Assembly (NCBI GenBank): GCA_965222125.1
Contig: CBDCTC010000006.1
Span: forward strand, 1,054,001-1,118,000
Direction of reading: 5' to 3'
DNA: 64,000 nucleotides
DNA from: CAZENU01 sp965222125
Lineage (GTDB): Bacteria; Chloroflexota; Dehalococcoidia; Lucifugimonadales; CAZENU01
Shown here: positions 8,077 to 17,925 of the stretch, piece after piece
How the letters are laid out: each line of letters starts with the position of its first letter
Position numbering within the stretch: position 1 is the first letter of the stretch
Notes under the pieces: model-generated
The model's database searches: none
What the model was told of the DNA's origin: nothing
Seen by the model: the letters and a program-made list of their open reading frames with translations, nothing else
Position numbers and translations under genes: made by a program

Positions 8077-9952
8077 CCCAAATCCCCCACCTGACATGGT
8101 TGGGAGCTGCTTGGTGTGCTTTCAGGGGGTGTCCGGGTGTCGACTTGGGGTGACGCATGACATGATCGGCATCGGACAGGGTCTAGGGTGCCGTCTTTGA
8201 GTGTATCGGCAGCGGTTCGCTGCCAATTGTGGCTGTTGTCAGGCCGAAGAAGGCATGGCCCGGCCTGGCAACTCGGCAGAGTCGCCTACAAACCGATGCT
8301 CCAGGCAGGGTCGCCTATGCCCGATACGGCTCGGCAGCCAGCGCCAATATCCTCTGCCGCGCCGTGAGCAGCAACTCGTATGAGGGATGGCCACGGGCAA
8401 GACGGATGATCAACCTCCTGGCGTGACGCACCACACGGCCCGGTAGGGCGATCAGGGCGAAGCGCACCGCCTTGAGACGCTTGCCCACCCACTGTCCGCC
8501 CAACACCAGCCGCTTCATGGCAGAGTTCAAGTTGAAGGCCAACACTGCTATCGCCCACCATGCTGCGTTGGCTCCGAACAGCCCCGACGGAAGCCTGCCC
8601 CCGGCAAGGTCACTCTTGAGGACGCCGTGGACCTCCTCGCCCTTGCCGCATCTCTGCCTCGACCACCAGATCAACTCATCTGCCGCAATGCTCCGGTTGG
8701 TCACCACTCCGAAGACCTTGTACCAGCCTCTGTTGGACAGCTCCATCGCGGGGAACGGAAGCTCCATCTGCCCCTCCATTCCCGGCAGAGGCTGTTCGAC
8801 CAACCGCTCCCTGGTAGCTATGAACCGATACTCAGGGCTGTTCTTGGAGTGCCCTATCCAGTTGGGTACGAAGTTCACATCAGCCCACTGCTGACCCGTG
8901 TCCACACGATGCTCCCCAACCTTGCGGTACAGCGTCTGCCAGTCTTGCTCGGCGACCTCGGACACCGCACGGCGGAACTCCGTCGTCACGTCGACCCCAA
9001 CCGCGAACTCGATCACCCCGAACCGCTCGTCTCTACCCTCCGCGCAGTACCGCAGCAACTCCCGCTGGTACCCCGCCGTATCCGACCTCAGCATCACCTT
9101 CTCCACCCCCGCAGGCAGACGGCCCAGCCCTTCAATCAACACTTGCAACTGCTGATGGCCCGCCGGTACATTGCCGTCCCGAAACTCCGAATGCACAATC
9201 TGGTCGGCCTCTGCCCAGTAGGTGGTCAGCGGCTGGTAGGCCCTGTACTTCTTGTAGCTGTGGAGCGCCTCCTGCTTGTGTGTCTCCACCAGACAGGCGT
9301 CCATGTCCAGTGTGGCCTCTCTCTGAGGCGAACGGCTCTGCACGAAGCCCACCAGGTCGGCGTTCACCTTCCCCAGACCCTCCATAGCTCCGTTGGGAGC
9401 AGGTATGAATGCTCTGTGAGCTTCCCGCTTCGCCTCCTCGCCCGCGTCATGGAACCTCTCCAGATACCGGAACACCGCAGACTCCGACGGCACGCTCCGA
9501 CGACGCTCGACTCGCCATCTCGCCTTCAGCGCCCTGCGCTCCCTACTACCCATCCCCCAGGTCTCGGCATGGCGAAGTACCCTGCACAAACCTGCGTCCT
9601 TCTCCAGAACCTCCAGGTCCATCACCGACTCACCGCCTGCCAAGTTCAGCAGTATCAGCGACGTGATTATCTGGCTGTCCGTCCAGCCCTGACCACACTC
9701 CCGCAGTCTCACGTGGCGTTCCACCGACGACCTCAAACCCGCTGCTTGCATCAACTCCAGGTACGTCATCAGCCCGGACAGTCCCGTCATACCTGTCGAG
9801 CCCTTCTCCTGCTCGTACTGGAATGCCAGTAAGCCTTGCTTCATAATAGATGCACCTCGTTGGTGATCGGTTCGTTTGCGCAACAACCATCTTAGCCCGC
9901 ATCGCGTCGGGCTCCAACGAGGTCTTCCTCTTATCTAGGTGGGGAATCTGGG
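8077..9952 (-). mobile_element. IS1380-family element, tandem copy 2
   Basis: It has the same ends as copy 1 and lies head to tail, separated from copy 1 by the 7-bp spacer ATTTGAC (8070-8076). The repeat period is 1883 bp. Its transposase protein is identical to that of copy 3. Confidence 0.85.
8315..9844 (-). CDS. IS1380-family transposase (copy 2)
   Basis: 509 aa from ATG at 9844 with GAGGTG upstream. The protein is identical in sequence to copy 3 and carries the same DDE motifs as copy 1. It is intact and presumably functional. Identity with copy 3 points to very recent duplication. Confidence 0.9.
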   Translation of the reverse strand: MKQGLLAFQYEQEKGSTGMTGLSGLMTYLELMQAAGLRSSVERHVRLRECGQGWTDSQIITSLILLNLAGGESVMDLEVLEKDAGLCRVLRHAETWGMGSRERRALKARWRVERRRSVPSESAVFRYLERFHDAGEEAKREAHRAFIPAPNGAMEGLGKVNADLVGFVQSRSPQREATLDMDACLVETHKQEALHSYKKYRAYQPLTTYWAEADQIVHSEFRDGNVPAGHQQLQVLIEGLGRLPAGVEKVMLRSDTAGYQRELLRYCAEGRDERFGVIEFAVGVDVTTEFRRAVSEVAEQDWQTLYRKVGEHRVDTGQQWADVNFVPNWIGHSKNSPEYRFIATRERLVEQPLPGMEGQMELPFPAMELSNRGWYKVFGVVTNRSIAADELIWWSRQRCGKGEEVHGVLKSDLAGGRLPSGLFGANAAWWAIAVLAFNLNSAMKRLVLGGQWVGKRLKAVRFALIALPGRVVRHARRLIIRLARGHPSYELLLTARQRILALAAEPYRA

Positions 9953-9959
9953 ATTTGAC

Positions 9960-11835
9960 CCCAAATCCCCCACCTGACATGGTTGGGAGCTGCTTGGTGT
10001 GCTTTCAGGGGGTGTCCGGGTGTCGACTTGGGGTGACGCATGACATGATCGGCATCGGACAGGGTCTAGGGTGCCGTCTTTGAGTGTATCGGCAGCGGTT
10101 CGCTGCCAATTGTGGCTGTTGTCAGGCCGAAGAAGGCATGGCCCGGCCTGGCAACTCGGCAGAGTCGCCTACAAACCGATGCTCCAGGCAGGGTCGCCTA
10201 TGCCCGATACGGCTCGGCAGCCAGCGCCAATATCCTCTGCCGCGCCGTGAGCAGCAACTCGTATGAGGGATGGCCACGGGCAAGACGGATGATCAACCTC
10301 CTGGCGTGACGCACCACACGGCCCGGTAGGGCGATCAGGGCGAAGCGCACCGCCTTGAGACGCTTGCCCACCCACTGTCCGCCCAACACCAGCCGCTTCA
10401 TGGCAGAGTTCAAGTTGAAGGCCAACACTGCTATCGCCCACCATGCTGCGTTGGCTCCGAACAGCCCCGACGGAAGCCTGCCCCCGGCAAGGTCACTCTT
10501 GAGGACGCCGTGGACCTCCTCGCCCTTGCCGCATCTCTGCCTCGACCACCAGATCAACTCATCTGCCGCAATGCTCCGGTTGGTCACCACTCCGAAGACC
10601 TTGTACCAGCCTCTGTTGGACAGCTCCATCGCGGGGAACGGAAGCTCCATCTGCCCCTCCATTCCCGGCAGAGGCTGTTCGACCAACCGCTCCCTGGTAG
10701 CTATGAACCGATACTCAGGGCTGTTCTTGGAGTGCCCTATCCAGTTGGGTACGAAGTTCACATCAGCCCACTGCTGACCCGTGTCCACACGATGCTCCCC
10801 AACCTTGCGGTACAGCGTCTGCCAGTCTTGCTCGGCGACCTCGGACACCGCACGGCGGAACTCCGTCGTCACGTCGACCCCAACCGCGAACTCGATCACC
10901 CCGAACCGCTCGTCTCTACCCTCCGCGCAGTACCGCAGCAACTCCCGCTGGTACCCCGCCGTATCCGACCTCAGCATCACCTTCTCCACCCCCGCAGGCA
11001 GACGGCCCAGCCCTTCAATCAACACTTGCAACTGCTGATGGCCCGCCGGTACATTGCCGTCCCGAAACTCCGAATGCACAATCTGGTCGGCCTCTGCCCA
11101 GTAGGTGGTCAGCGGCTGGTAGGCCCTGTACTTCTTGTAGCTGTGGAGCGCCTCCTGCTTGTGTGTCTCCACCAGACAGGCGTCCATGTCCAGTGTGGCC
11201 TCTCTCTGAGGCGAACGGCTCTGCACGAAGCCCACCAGGTCGGCGTTCACCTTCCCCAGACCCTCCATAGCTCCGTTGGGAGCAGGTATGAATGCTCTGT
11301 GAGCTTCCCGCTTCGCCTCCTCGCCCGCGTCATGGAACCTCTCCAGATACCGGAACACCGCAGACTCCGACGGCACGCTCCGACGACGCTCGACTCGCCA
11401 TCTCGCCTTCAGCGCCCTGCGCTCCCTACTACCCATCCCCCAGGTCTCGGCATGGCGAAGTACCCTGCACAAACCTGCGTCCTTCTCCAGAACCTCCAGG
11501 TCCATCACCGACTCACCGCCTGCCAAGTTCAGCAGTATCAGCGACGTGATTATCTGGCTGTCCGTCCAGCCCTGACCACACTCCCGCAGTCTCACGTGGC
11601 GTTCCACCGACGACCTCAAACCCGCTGCTTGCATCAACTCCAGGTACGTCATCAGCCCGGACAGTCCCGTCATACCTGTCGAGCCCTTCTCCTGCTCGTA
11701 CTGGAATGCCAGTAAGCCTTGCTTCATAATAGATGCACCTCGTTGGTGATCGGTTCGTTTGCGCAACAACCATCTTAGCCCGCATCGCGTCGGGCTCCAA
11801 CGAGGTCTTCCTCTTATCTAGGTGGGGAATCTGGG
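9960..11835 (-). mobile_element. IS1380-family element, tandem copy 3
   Basis: The left end follows a second ATTTGAC spacer (9953-9959). The right end CTGGG stops at 11835 and is followed by TGAC (11836-11839). TGAC also occurs at the left border of the whole array (6191-6194), so the array as a unit looks flanked by a 4-bp duplication, the size typical for IS1380. Confidence 0.85.
10198..11727 (-). CDS. IS1380-family transposase (copy 3)
   Basis: 509 aa from ATG at 11727. Protein identical to copy 2; intact DDE transposase with the same ribosome site and motifs. Confidence 0.9.
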   Translation of the reverse strand: MKQGLLAFQYEQEKGSTGMTGLSGLMTYLELMQAAGLRSSVERHVRLRECGQGWTDSQIITSLILLNLAGGESVMDLEVLEKDAGLCRVLRHAETWGMGSRERRALKARWRVERRRSVPSESAVFRYLERFHDAGEEAKREAHRAFIPAPNGAMEGLGKVNADLVGFVQSRSPQREATLDMDACLVETHKQEALHSYKKYRAYQPLTTYWAEADQIVHSEFRDGNVPAGHQQLQVLIEGLGRLPAGVEKVMLRSDTAGYQRELLRYCAEGRDERFGVIEFAVGVDVTTEFRRAVSEVAEQDWQTLYRKVGEHRVDTGQQWADVNFVPNWIGHSKNSPEYRFIATRERLVEQPLPGMEGQMELPFPAMELSNRGWYKVFGVVTNRSIAADELIWWSRQRCGKGEEVHGVLKSDLAGGRLPSGLFGANAAWWAIAVLAFNLNSAMKRLVLGGQWVGKRLKAVRFALIALPGRVVRHARRLIIRLARGHPSYELLLTARQRILALAAEPYRA

Positions 11836-11901
11836 TGACACGCCCCCCTTGACAATTAATGCCCTTGATCGGCGTCAACTATTATTGCCGGTGTGCGTCA
11901 A

Positions 11902-12687
11902 TTATTTTTGCCGGTAGACCTCCTGTTGGAGACGCTGTTGAGCTGCACCGGTCCGATAGCTGGGGACGTCGAACTCCAGGATGATCGAGTGGTGGACGAT
12001 CCTGTCTATGGCCGCGGCTGTGGCCATAGGGTTCGCGAAGACTTTGTCCCACTCAGAGAAGACGAGATTCGAGGTGATGCCCAGAGAGCGGCGTTCGTAC
12101 CGCTCGGCTATGAGGGTGAACAAGACCTCGGACTCCTCGGCTCCCTGGGGTAGGTAGCCGAGGTCGTCGATGAGCAGGAAGTCGATGTTGTCGAGCTTGC
12201 GGAGCATGCGTGGGAGATCGAGGTCCCGCTTGGCCGCCAGCATGTCTTGGACCAGCCGGTAGGCAGGGGTGAACAGTACCGAGCGTCCCGACTCGACCAA
12301 GCGGTGGCCTATGGCACACATGGCGTGGGTCTTGCCGGTGCCGGGCAGTCCGAAAGCCAGGACATTGACACCTCGTTCGACGAAGCTCCCATCGGCCAGC
12401 TCGTCGAGCTGCTGTCTGAGCGCCACCGGCACCCTGTCGTGCTCGAAGGTGTCCCATGTCTTGCCGACGGGCAGCCTGGATGCTCGTCTGATGCGGATGA
12501 TGCGCCTCTGCCGGCGGTCCTCGGCTTCCTGCTCCAACACCTCCACAAGGGTCACGAGGGCGTCCGTGTGACCGGCTGCGGTGAACCGGGGGCCTGCCTC
12601 CGCTCCCACCGTGGGCAGCTTGAACTCGCTGCACAGCTGGCCGATCCGTTCCTTCACTCCGTCCGAGGAGATCCTGCCCATGCTCAT
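11902..12687 (-). CDS. istB: IstB transposition helper ATPase
   Basis: 261 aa AAA+ protein of the DnaC/IstB group. It has Walker A GLPGTGKT near residue 107, Walker B LLIDDLGYLP, sensor-like GITSNLVFSEW and the IstB ending ATAAAIDRIVHHSIILEF. It works with IstA in target selection and strand transfer of the IS21 element. Its ATG overlaps the istA stop (ATGA at 12684-12687). The length is normal and the gene is intact. Confidence 0.92.
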   Translation of the reverse strand: MSMGRISSDGVKERIGQLCSEFKLPTVGAEAGPRFTAAGHTDALVTLVEVLEQEAEDRRQRRIIRIRRASRLPVGKTWDTFEHDRVPVALRQQLDELADGSFVERGVNVLAFGLPGTGKTHAMCAIGHRLVESGRSVLFTPAYRLVQDMLAAKRDLDLPRMLRKLDNIDFLLIDDLGYLPQGAEESEVLFTLIAERYERRSLGITSNLVFSEWDKVFANPMATAAAIDRIVHHSIILEFDVPSYRTGAAQQRLQQEVYRQK

Positions 12688-14168
12688 CGCACACCCGCCG
12701 CAAGCAGACGGTCGTAGACCCTCAGGTCCACCACCCTGGGCGAGGCCAGCTCAGGGATCTGTGGCGGGGCCGGGGCCGCCAACTCCCGCACCGCCGCGTA
12801 GTCGAAGGGTATGCCCGCCTCGAGCAACACTCCCAGGGCTCGGTCCACCTCCGACTCCATGGTCGTGGCGGCCAGGTGCAGGATGCGTACGTAGTCCACG
12901 TCGGCGCGCTCGCCCCTCCACTCCCGCAGGGCATCGTAGGCCAAGCGGAAGGTCCCGGTGGGGAACATCTGCTCTCTGTACCGGTAACGCGCGAACGCAC
13001 CGGGCTTGCGCACCAGGGAGCCGATGACGTGGCGGTAGTCTATGCCGGCCTCCCCAGCGCCATGCACTCGATCCATCCGCTCGACCGGACTGCCCTTGTA
13101 GTAGACCTCCAAGTGGTCGGCGTACTGGCGGATCTCCACCTCCACGCCTATCAGCCGGGACGGCACAGTGTAGCTGTGGTTGGCTACCCGGACCGTGCTC
13201 CACCTGCGCACCTTCGTCCGGTAGACAACGTACTCCGGCACAGGGGCGGGCGGCAGTGGCCGGAGGTGACGCCGCTCATGCTCCACCTTCGCCATGACCA
13301 GCCTGTTGCGCTTGTCCGCCACCTGCCGGACGAACGAGAGATATGCTTCCACCGACCCGAAGTCCCGGCTGCCGCGCAGGACCAGCGCCTGGCCTAGCGC
13401 GCCCTTGAGCCTGTGGTGACCCTGCTCGGCCACGCCGTTCTCGTGGGATGACCTCGGGTTCGTCCTCGTGGACCGCAGCCCGTAGTGCGCCAGCACCGCC
13501 GCATACCGTTCGTTCAGCGCACGACCTCCGCTCCCCTTCAACTCGTGCGTGGCTGCCGACAGGTTGTCGGTCCGTAACACCTCCGGCACACCGCCCAACT
13601 CCCACAGAGCCCCCTGCATGCCCTTCACCAGAGCCGCGAACGTCTCCCCATAGGCAAGGTCCACATACCGCCATCCCGAATGGCTCAGCACGAAGTGGAA
13701 CAGCAGATGGCCGAACGGCTCGCCTCCGACCGTCACCCCCAACTCGCCGCAGTGTGTGAAGTCCATCTGCGCCTCGCGACCAGGGGGATGAGCCTGCTCA
13801 AAGTACACCTCCCGATCCGGCCCACTCAGCGCACGCCAGTCTCGAAGACGACGCTGCAGCGTCCGCAACTGCGACTTACTGAACCGGCCGGGATGCCGCT
13901 CGTCGAGCCACTCCAGAATAGTCGTCGCCTGCAGCGCTCCCTCAACGTCGCTCCGCAGAAGGGGCTCGACCTCCTCGGCCCACACCCCGGCGAACGGGTC
14001 CGGTCGGGTTCGCCACCTCCGCTTGCCCTTCTTCTCCGACGACAGCCTGCCTCGCTGCCACGTCCGCGCCGTCCGCACGCTCATACCAGATGCCGCCGCC
14101 GCCGCTTGTTGGCTCTTGCCTTCCATTAGCTTCTGCCTCAGTAGCACTACCTGCTGATCTGTGACCAA
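12684..14168 (-). CDS. istA: IstA transposase
   Basis: 494 aa starting at TTG 14168, supported by AGGAGG seven nucleotides upstream. An N-terminal HTH (MEGKSQQAAAAASGMSVRTA) is followed by the rve integrase core. The DDE acids lie in AQMDFTHCGE, VLRTDNLSAA and HENGVAEQGHHRLK. The C-terminal region holds the usual DNA-binding beta domain (YRTKVRRWSTVRVANHSY). It catalyses transposition of the surrounding element and is intact. Confidence 0.92.
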   Translation of the reverse strand: MVTDQQVVLLRQKLMEGKSQQAAAAASGMSVRTARTWQRGRLSSEKKGKRRWRTRPDPFAGVWAEEVEPLLRSDVEGALQATTILEWLDERHPGRFSKSQLRTLQRRLRDWRALSGPDREVYFEQAHPPGREAQMDFTHCGELGVTVGGEPFGHLLFHFVLSHSGWRYVDLAYGETFAALVKGMQGALWELGGVPEVLRTDNLSAATHELKGSGGRALNERYAAVLAHYGLRSTRTNPRSSHENGVAEQGHHRLKGALGQALVLRGSRDFGSVEAYLSFVRQVADKRNRLVMAKVEHERRHLRPLPPAPVPEYVVYRTKVRRWSTVRVANHSYTVPSRLIGVEVEIRQYADHLEVYYKGSPVERMDRVHGAGEAGIDYRHVIGSLVRKPGAFARYRYREQMFPTGTFRLAYDALREWRGERADVDYVRILHLAATTMESEVDRALGVLLEAGIPFDYAAVRELAAPAPPQIPELASPRVVDLRVYDRLLAAGVR

Positions 14169-14328
14169 TCCGGTACCTCCTGTACCAGATGGTCTCCCCC
14201 CACGACCGGCAAGAATAGTCAGCGTCTACCGGCAAAAGTAATTGTCGCTGATCAGCCCTTTACGATATTGGTATCATCCTTAGTCTACGGTGGCAGAAAT
14301 TGTCTTAGGGCTACGAGGAGGCAAAACA

Positions 14329-16572
14329 ATGTACCGTCAACTAGTGAGCGTCAAGGTTTTGATGGTCATGGGGGCGGCAATGCTCTTGCTCGTGGCCATG
14401 GCCTGCGGGGACGAGCAACCTGCGCCTACACCCCGACCTGAACCGACACCTATGGCCCCAGGCATAGACATCGCCGCAATCAGAGCCGTTGTGCAGGAGG
14501 CGGTGGCTGCGGTTCCCGAGGGGGTTACGAAAAGCGAGATTGAGGCGATGGTGCAAAAGGCGGTAGCCGACGCGGCCGCCACCGCCCCACAGCCGCTGTC
14601 TGCTGCTCAGATACAGCAGATCGTGGACGACACTACCAGGGCGATGGAGCTTCCCGCCATCGACACCAACTTTATTCGGTCTATGGTAGAGGAAGCGGTT
14701 ACCGCAACGGTCCCTGAGGGTGTCAGCGCGGAGGAAATCGGCAAGATGGTTGAGGCCGCGGTGACGGCGCAGGCGCAGCCGGGCATCTCGGCCGCGGAGG
14801 TCTCGGCTGCGGTAACCAAAGCGGTAGAGGACGCCACCGCCGGGCAGCTGACGTCTGCGGAAGTGGAGGCGATCGTGCAGGCGGCGCTGACGACGGCCGA
14901 AGAAGCTGAGCAGATCCTGACACGTGCAGAGTATGCCAATCTGTTACCTGCAGAGGAACAGGTGTTGCGCTTCAATTCGCGCGGCGGGGGGCGGGGCGGC
15001 CATGTGTTCCCCGAGCCGTGCGGCGCGCTGACCTCCTGGGCGGTCCTTCGCATGGTCTTCTGGCCACTAGTCAATATCGCCGACGACCACATATCTTTGG
15101 CCCCCGGCTTGGCCTCTAGCTGGAGCGCCAACGAGGACTACACGCAGTGGACCTTCAACATCGACACGAGCGCCAAGTGGTCCGACGGTACTGATGTCAC
15201 GTCACGGGACATCAGGCGGACCATCGGCTACCAGTATCTGCAGGAGCAGCAATGCCCCTGGGGCGGCCTCCGCAAGCTGAACGAGGCAGTAGTTGGCGCG
15301 AAGATGGCTTGGGACAACGGCAGCGCAGACATTCCCGGGATCAGGACCCCCGATGACGACACGTTGGTCTTCGATCTGGTAAGCAAGAATCGCTTCTTCG
15401 GCCACATGTTCGTACACGGCTGGTTCCCCACTGGCTTCAAGGTACCGGACGAGGCAATGACTGACCCTGATCCTGCGAAGAACCACCTGAGGTTGATAGG
15501 GACCGGACCCTTCAAGTACAAAGAACCTCCTGATATCGATAACTTCACCGCCACACTGGTACACAACGAACATTGGTGGGGCCCGACACCCAGCCTGGAT
15601 CGGATCGAGATCGTTGGGGCCATCCGAGACCCGCAGAGCATGTTGATCGGATACCTGAACAACGAGTGGGACATGATGGCGGCGATTTCCGGTCCCGCCA
15701 TCGAGGAGCAACTTGCGGAGACGCCGGCGCGATTGGACCTCCATCCTTGGCCGGGAGGCGCGGGGATATCAGCTATCGGATTCAGAATGGATCTGGCGCC
15801 GTTCGATGACATCAACGTGCGCAGGGCCTTTGTGCACGCTATCGACTACGATTCTGCTGCCAAAGCTCTGCTGGAGGGGACGCAGTCCCAGCCGGTCTAT
15901 TCGTTGTTGCCGGAGCTTCCGATTTCCACACCGAAACGTCCCTTCACGTTTGATGCCGACCTGGCAAAAAGGGAGCTCGCCGAGTCCAAGTACGGTGGAC
16001 CGGAAGGCCTGCCCTCGATCACCATGGCGATCCAGGCCACGGGGCCCTCTGAGGTAGCCAAGTTTGCCCAGGTGTTTCAGCAAATGTGGAGTCAGAACCT
16101 GGGAGTAAGTGTCGACCTCGTACTATACAGCGTGGCCGATCCCGACGCCTTCAGGAAATGGCAGATCTTCCGTACAGGTGAGGGTTTCGAGAACGTGCTC
16201 GACGTTGCCGGCCAGCTCCAAAGCTTCTATGTGTCCGAGAGCACCCACGTCTGTAACGAGGTGAGCTGGGACCGTGGCGGACAGATATGCGAAAAGGTCG
16301 CCCCCGATGCCGTCCAGCAACGAGCGGAGTGGAAGGTGGTCGACGACCTGATCGCGGAGATGCAGGCCATCGACCCGGACGACCCGGCCTATGGCAGGCA
16401 ATACAGCAAGATCGAAGATGCCTTCAACGAGCTTTACTACGGCATCCCCCTGTACAAGTCCGGAGTCGGAGGCGCATTCATGATCAAGCCGTGGGTCGTC
16501 AACGCGACAATGGGGAGTGGCTATAACACCATACTCAACCTGGAGTCAATAGCTTACATCGCGCCGCACTAA
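14329..16572 (+). CDS. ABC transporter substrate-binding lipoprotein (SBP_bac_5, Opp/Dpp type) with helical stalk
   Basis: 747 aa from ATG at 14329, chosen for AGGAGG at 14315-14320; a GTG at 14290 is in frame but lacks a site. The signal peptide ends in LLLVAMAC, a lipobox, so Cys is probably acylated and the protein surface anchored. A Pro/Thr-rich segment is followed by about 170 residues of repeated short helices of the form I..MV..AV (TKSEIEAMVQKAVAD, SAEEIGKMVEAAVTA, TSAEVEAIVQAALTT). The SBP family 5 fold starts near residue 215 (LRFNSRGGG) and includes WSDGTDVTSRDI. It captures an oligopeptide, glycoside or similar solute for the permeases downstream; the substrate is not predictable. 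Confidence 0.88.
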   Translation: MYRQLVSVKVLMVMGAAMLLLVAMACGDEQPAPTPRPEPTPMAPGIDIAAIRAVVQEAVAAVPEGVTKSEIEAMVQKAVADAAATAPQPLSAAQIQQIVDDTTRAMELPAIDTNFIRSMVEEAVTATVPEGVSAEEIGKMVEAAVTAQAQPGISAAEVSAAVTKAVEDATAGQLTSAEVEAIVQAALTTAEEAEQILTRAEYANLLPAEEQVLRFNSRGGGRGGHVFPEPCGALTSWAVLRMVFWPLVNIADDHISLAPGLASSWSANEDYTQWTFNIDTSAKWSDGTDVTSRDIRRTIGYQYLQEQQCPWGGLRKLNEAVVGAKMAWDNGSADIPGIRTPDDDTLVFDLVSKNRFFGHMFVHGWFPTGFKVPDEAMTDPDPAKNHLRLIGTGPFKYKEPPDIDNFTATLVHNEHWWGPTPSLDRIEIVGAIRDPQSMLIGYLNNEWDMMAAISGPAIEEQLAETPARLDLHPWPGGAGISAIGFRMDLAPFDDINVRRAFVHAIDYDSAAKALLEGTQSQPVYSLLPELPISTPKRPFTFDADLAKRELAESKYGGPEGLPSITMAIQATGPSEVAKFAQVFQQMWSQNLGVSVDLVLYSVADPDAFRKWQIFRTGEGFENVLDVAGQLQSFYVSESTHVCNEVSWDRGGQICEKVAPDAVQQRAEWKVVDDLIAEMQAIDPDDPAYGRQYSKIEDAFNELYYGIPLYKSGVGGAFMIKPWVVNATMGSGYNTILNLESIAYIAPH

Positions 16573-16983
16573 GGTCTAGGTCGAGTTGGCAGATCCGGAC
16601 TAGGAGCGATAGCCTCCAACTCTGGATCTGTCCGATCATTTGACTTGTGCCTGACCACTGGCTGCAAGTGGTCCCTCGGCTCGGCTATTGGAAATCGGTC
16701 GGGAAGTAGCGTAGTTGCAGGCTCTCAGCGCTTTGCGAGCCCGCCGAATCATCACGGTGAAGGCTCCTGGCCGGATCGGTTGGTGGAGTTGCCCCGTCGA
16801 GCGGATGCCGTGCAACCTCTGGGAGACGCCTCGGCCAGCTTTCTCTACGGCTGAAGAGAACGACAAAAGGGATTCTAGCCTGATGGCTCGAGTCATCATG
16901 AACCGGGTTGCGGGGCTATCCTTAGCCATCAGATAGTGAACACGCCGTCGAGCATAGGCCTGCTAAGGAAATAAGGGAACGCC
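16573..16983. other. Intergenic region between binding protein and permease genes
   Basis: About 410 bp with no supported gene. Arms CAGATCC and GGATCTG surround 16595-16630 and might form a weak hairpin after the binding-protein gene. The stretch is unusually long for the middle of an ABC operon and may hold a promoter for the permease genes, but none is clear. Confidence 0.4.
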
Positions 16984-17925
16984 ATGGTCCGATACACGGT
17001 GGTCCGCCTGCTGCTAGTCGTACCGATGGTGCTAGCCGTGTCCTTATTCATTTTCTGGATTGGTCATGTGGCGCCGGGTGATCCACTGTTGACGTATATG
17101 AGGCAGGAGGGCATCCAAGATATCGACCCGGAGACCTATGAGCGTCTGCGCCACTCGCTCGGTCTGGACCGCCCCGTCATGGTGCAGTGGGGCGACTGGC
17201 TTTCCCGAGTTGTTCGTGGGGACCTGGGCAAGGACTTGAGTAGCCGCCGTCCGGTGATTGACCTGATAGGGTACCGCTTACCTATCTCGGTCCAGATTGG
17301 GATGGCCGCCTTCGTGTTGCTGGCCGTCGGCGGGATAGCATTGGGGGCTGTTGCGGCGATCAAAAGAGACACGTGGATAGATAATCTAACGGTCGGCGGC
17401 ACGCTTCTCATTAACTCCTTTCCCGTGTTCGTCTTGGCGCCGATGTTGCTCATGGTTGTGGTACTGTGGCTCGGTCTCATACCTAGCGGCTTCGGTTGGG
17501 ATGGACTGCTCAGCCCCAAAGCAATAATGCCCGTGGCGATCCTTGGAATCACCGGCTGGGTCGGCGTCGTCCGCTTGACCCGCGCCGGACTTACGGAAGT
17601 GATGGGCGAGGACTATGTACTTGCCGCCAGGGCGAAGGGACTGCCCGAGCGCATGATAGTCACGCGCCACATCCTGAAGAACGGGTTGACGGGAACCCTC
17701 ACGTCTCTCGGTCTCGGTGTGGCGGGGATCGTCACGGGCTCGATATTCCTGGAGATCGTCTTCGGCATCAACGGATTCGGGGAACTGGCCGCGCGGAGTC
17801 TCATAGCCATCGATGTCAATATGATCATGGCGGTAACTCTGGTAAGTGCGCTGCTGGTCATAGGAGCGAACCTGCTAACGGACCTACTCTACGGATTCCT
17901 TGACCCGAGGGTCCGCTACGATTGA
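16984..17925 (+). CDS. ABC transporter permease, DppB/OppB type
   Basis: 313 aa integral membrane protein with six predicted hydrophobic segments, the first near the N-terminus (LLLVVPMVLAVSLFIFWIG). Family marks are GHVAPGDPL, LDRPVMVQWGDWL, the loop VIGYRLPISVQI-like region and the EAA-type motif VLAARAKGLPERMIVTRHILKN that docks the ATPase. The C-terminus LLYGFLDPRVRYD is characteristic. It forms the transmembrane channel with the next gene. Confidence 0.92.
   Translation: MVRYTVVRLLLVVPMVLAVSLFIFWIGHVAPGDPLLTYMRQEGIQDIDPETYERLRHSLGLDRPVMVQWGDWLSRVVRGDLGKDLSSRRPVIDLIGYRLPISVQIGMAAFVLLAVGGIALGAVAAIKRDTWIDNLTVGGTLLINSFPVFVLAPMLLMVVVLWLGLIPSGFGWDGLLSPKAIMPVAILGITGWVGVVRLTRAGLTEVMGEDYVLAARAKGLPERMIVTRHILKNGLTGTLTSLGLGVAGIVTGSIFLEIVFGINGFGELAARSLIAIDVNMIMAVTLVSALLVIGANLLTDLLYGFLDPRVRYD

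Larger units (their letters stand above)
6188..11839. repeat. Tandem triplication of a 1.9-kb IS unit
   Basis: Three head-to-tail copies with an exact 1883-bp period are joined by identical 7-bp spacers ATTTGAC. The spacer repeats the sequence bordering the left edge of the array. This fits one insertion followed by amplification of a unit that includes 7 bp of left flank, rather than three independent insertions. Confidence 0.85.
11866..14254 (-). mobile_element. Complete IS21-family element
   Basis: The element begins TGATCGGCG (11866) and ends CGCTGATCA (14254), with the TG...CA termini expected of IS21. It is flanked by GCCCT on both sides (11861-11865 and 14255-14259), a 5-bp target duplication. 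Each end carries two related transposase-binding repeats containing CAA/CTATT...TTGCCGGT. It encodes istA and istB with an ATGA overlap. All parts are intact, so it may be active. Confidence 0.92.

Noticed and set aside
6188..11839. Composite transposon carrying cargo between IS1380 copies
   Set aside because: Only 7 bp separate the copies; there is no cargo.
16636..16929. 97-codon minus-strand frame between the binding-protein and permease genes
   Set aside because: No ribosome site, no motifs, and the opposite orientation within a transporter cluster; left as non-coding.
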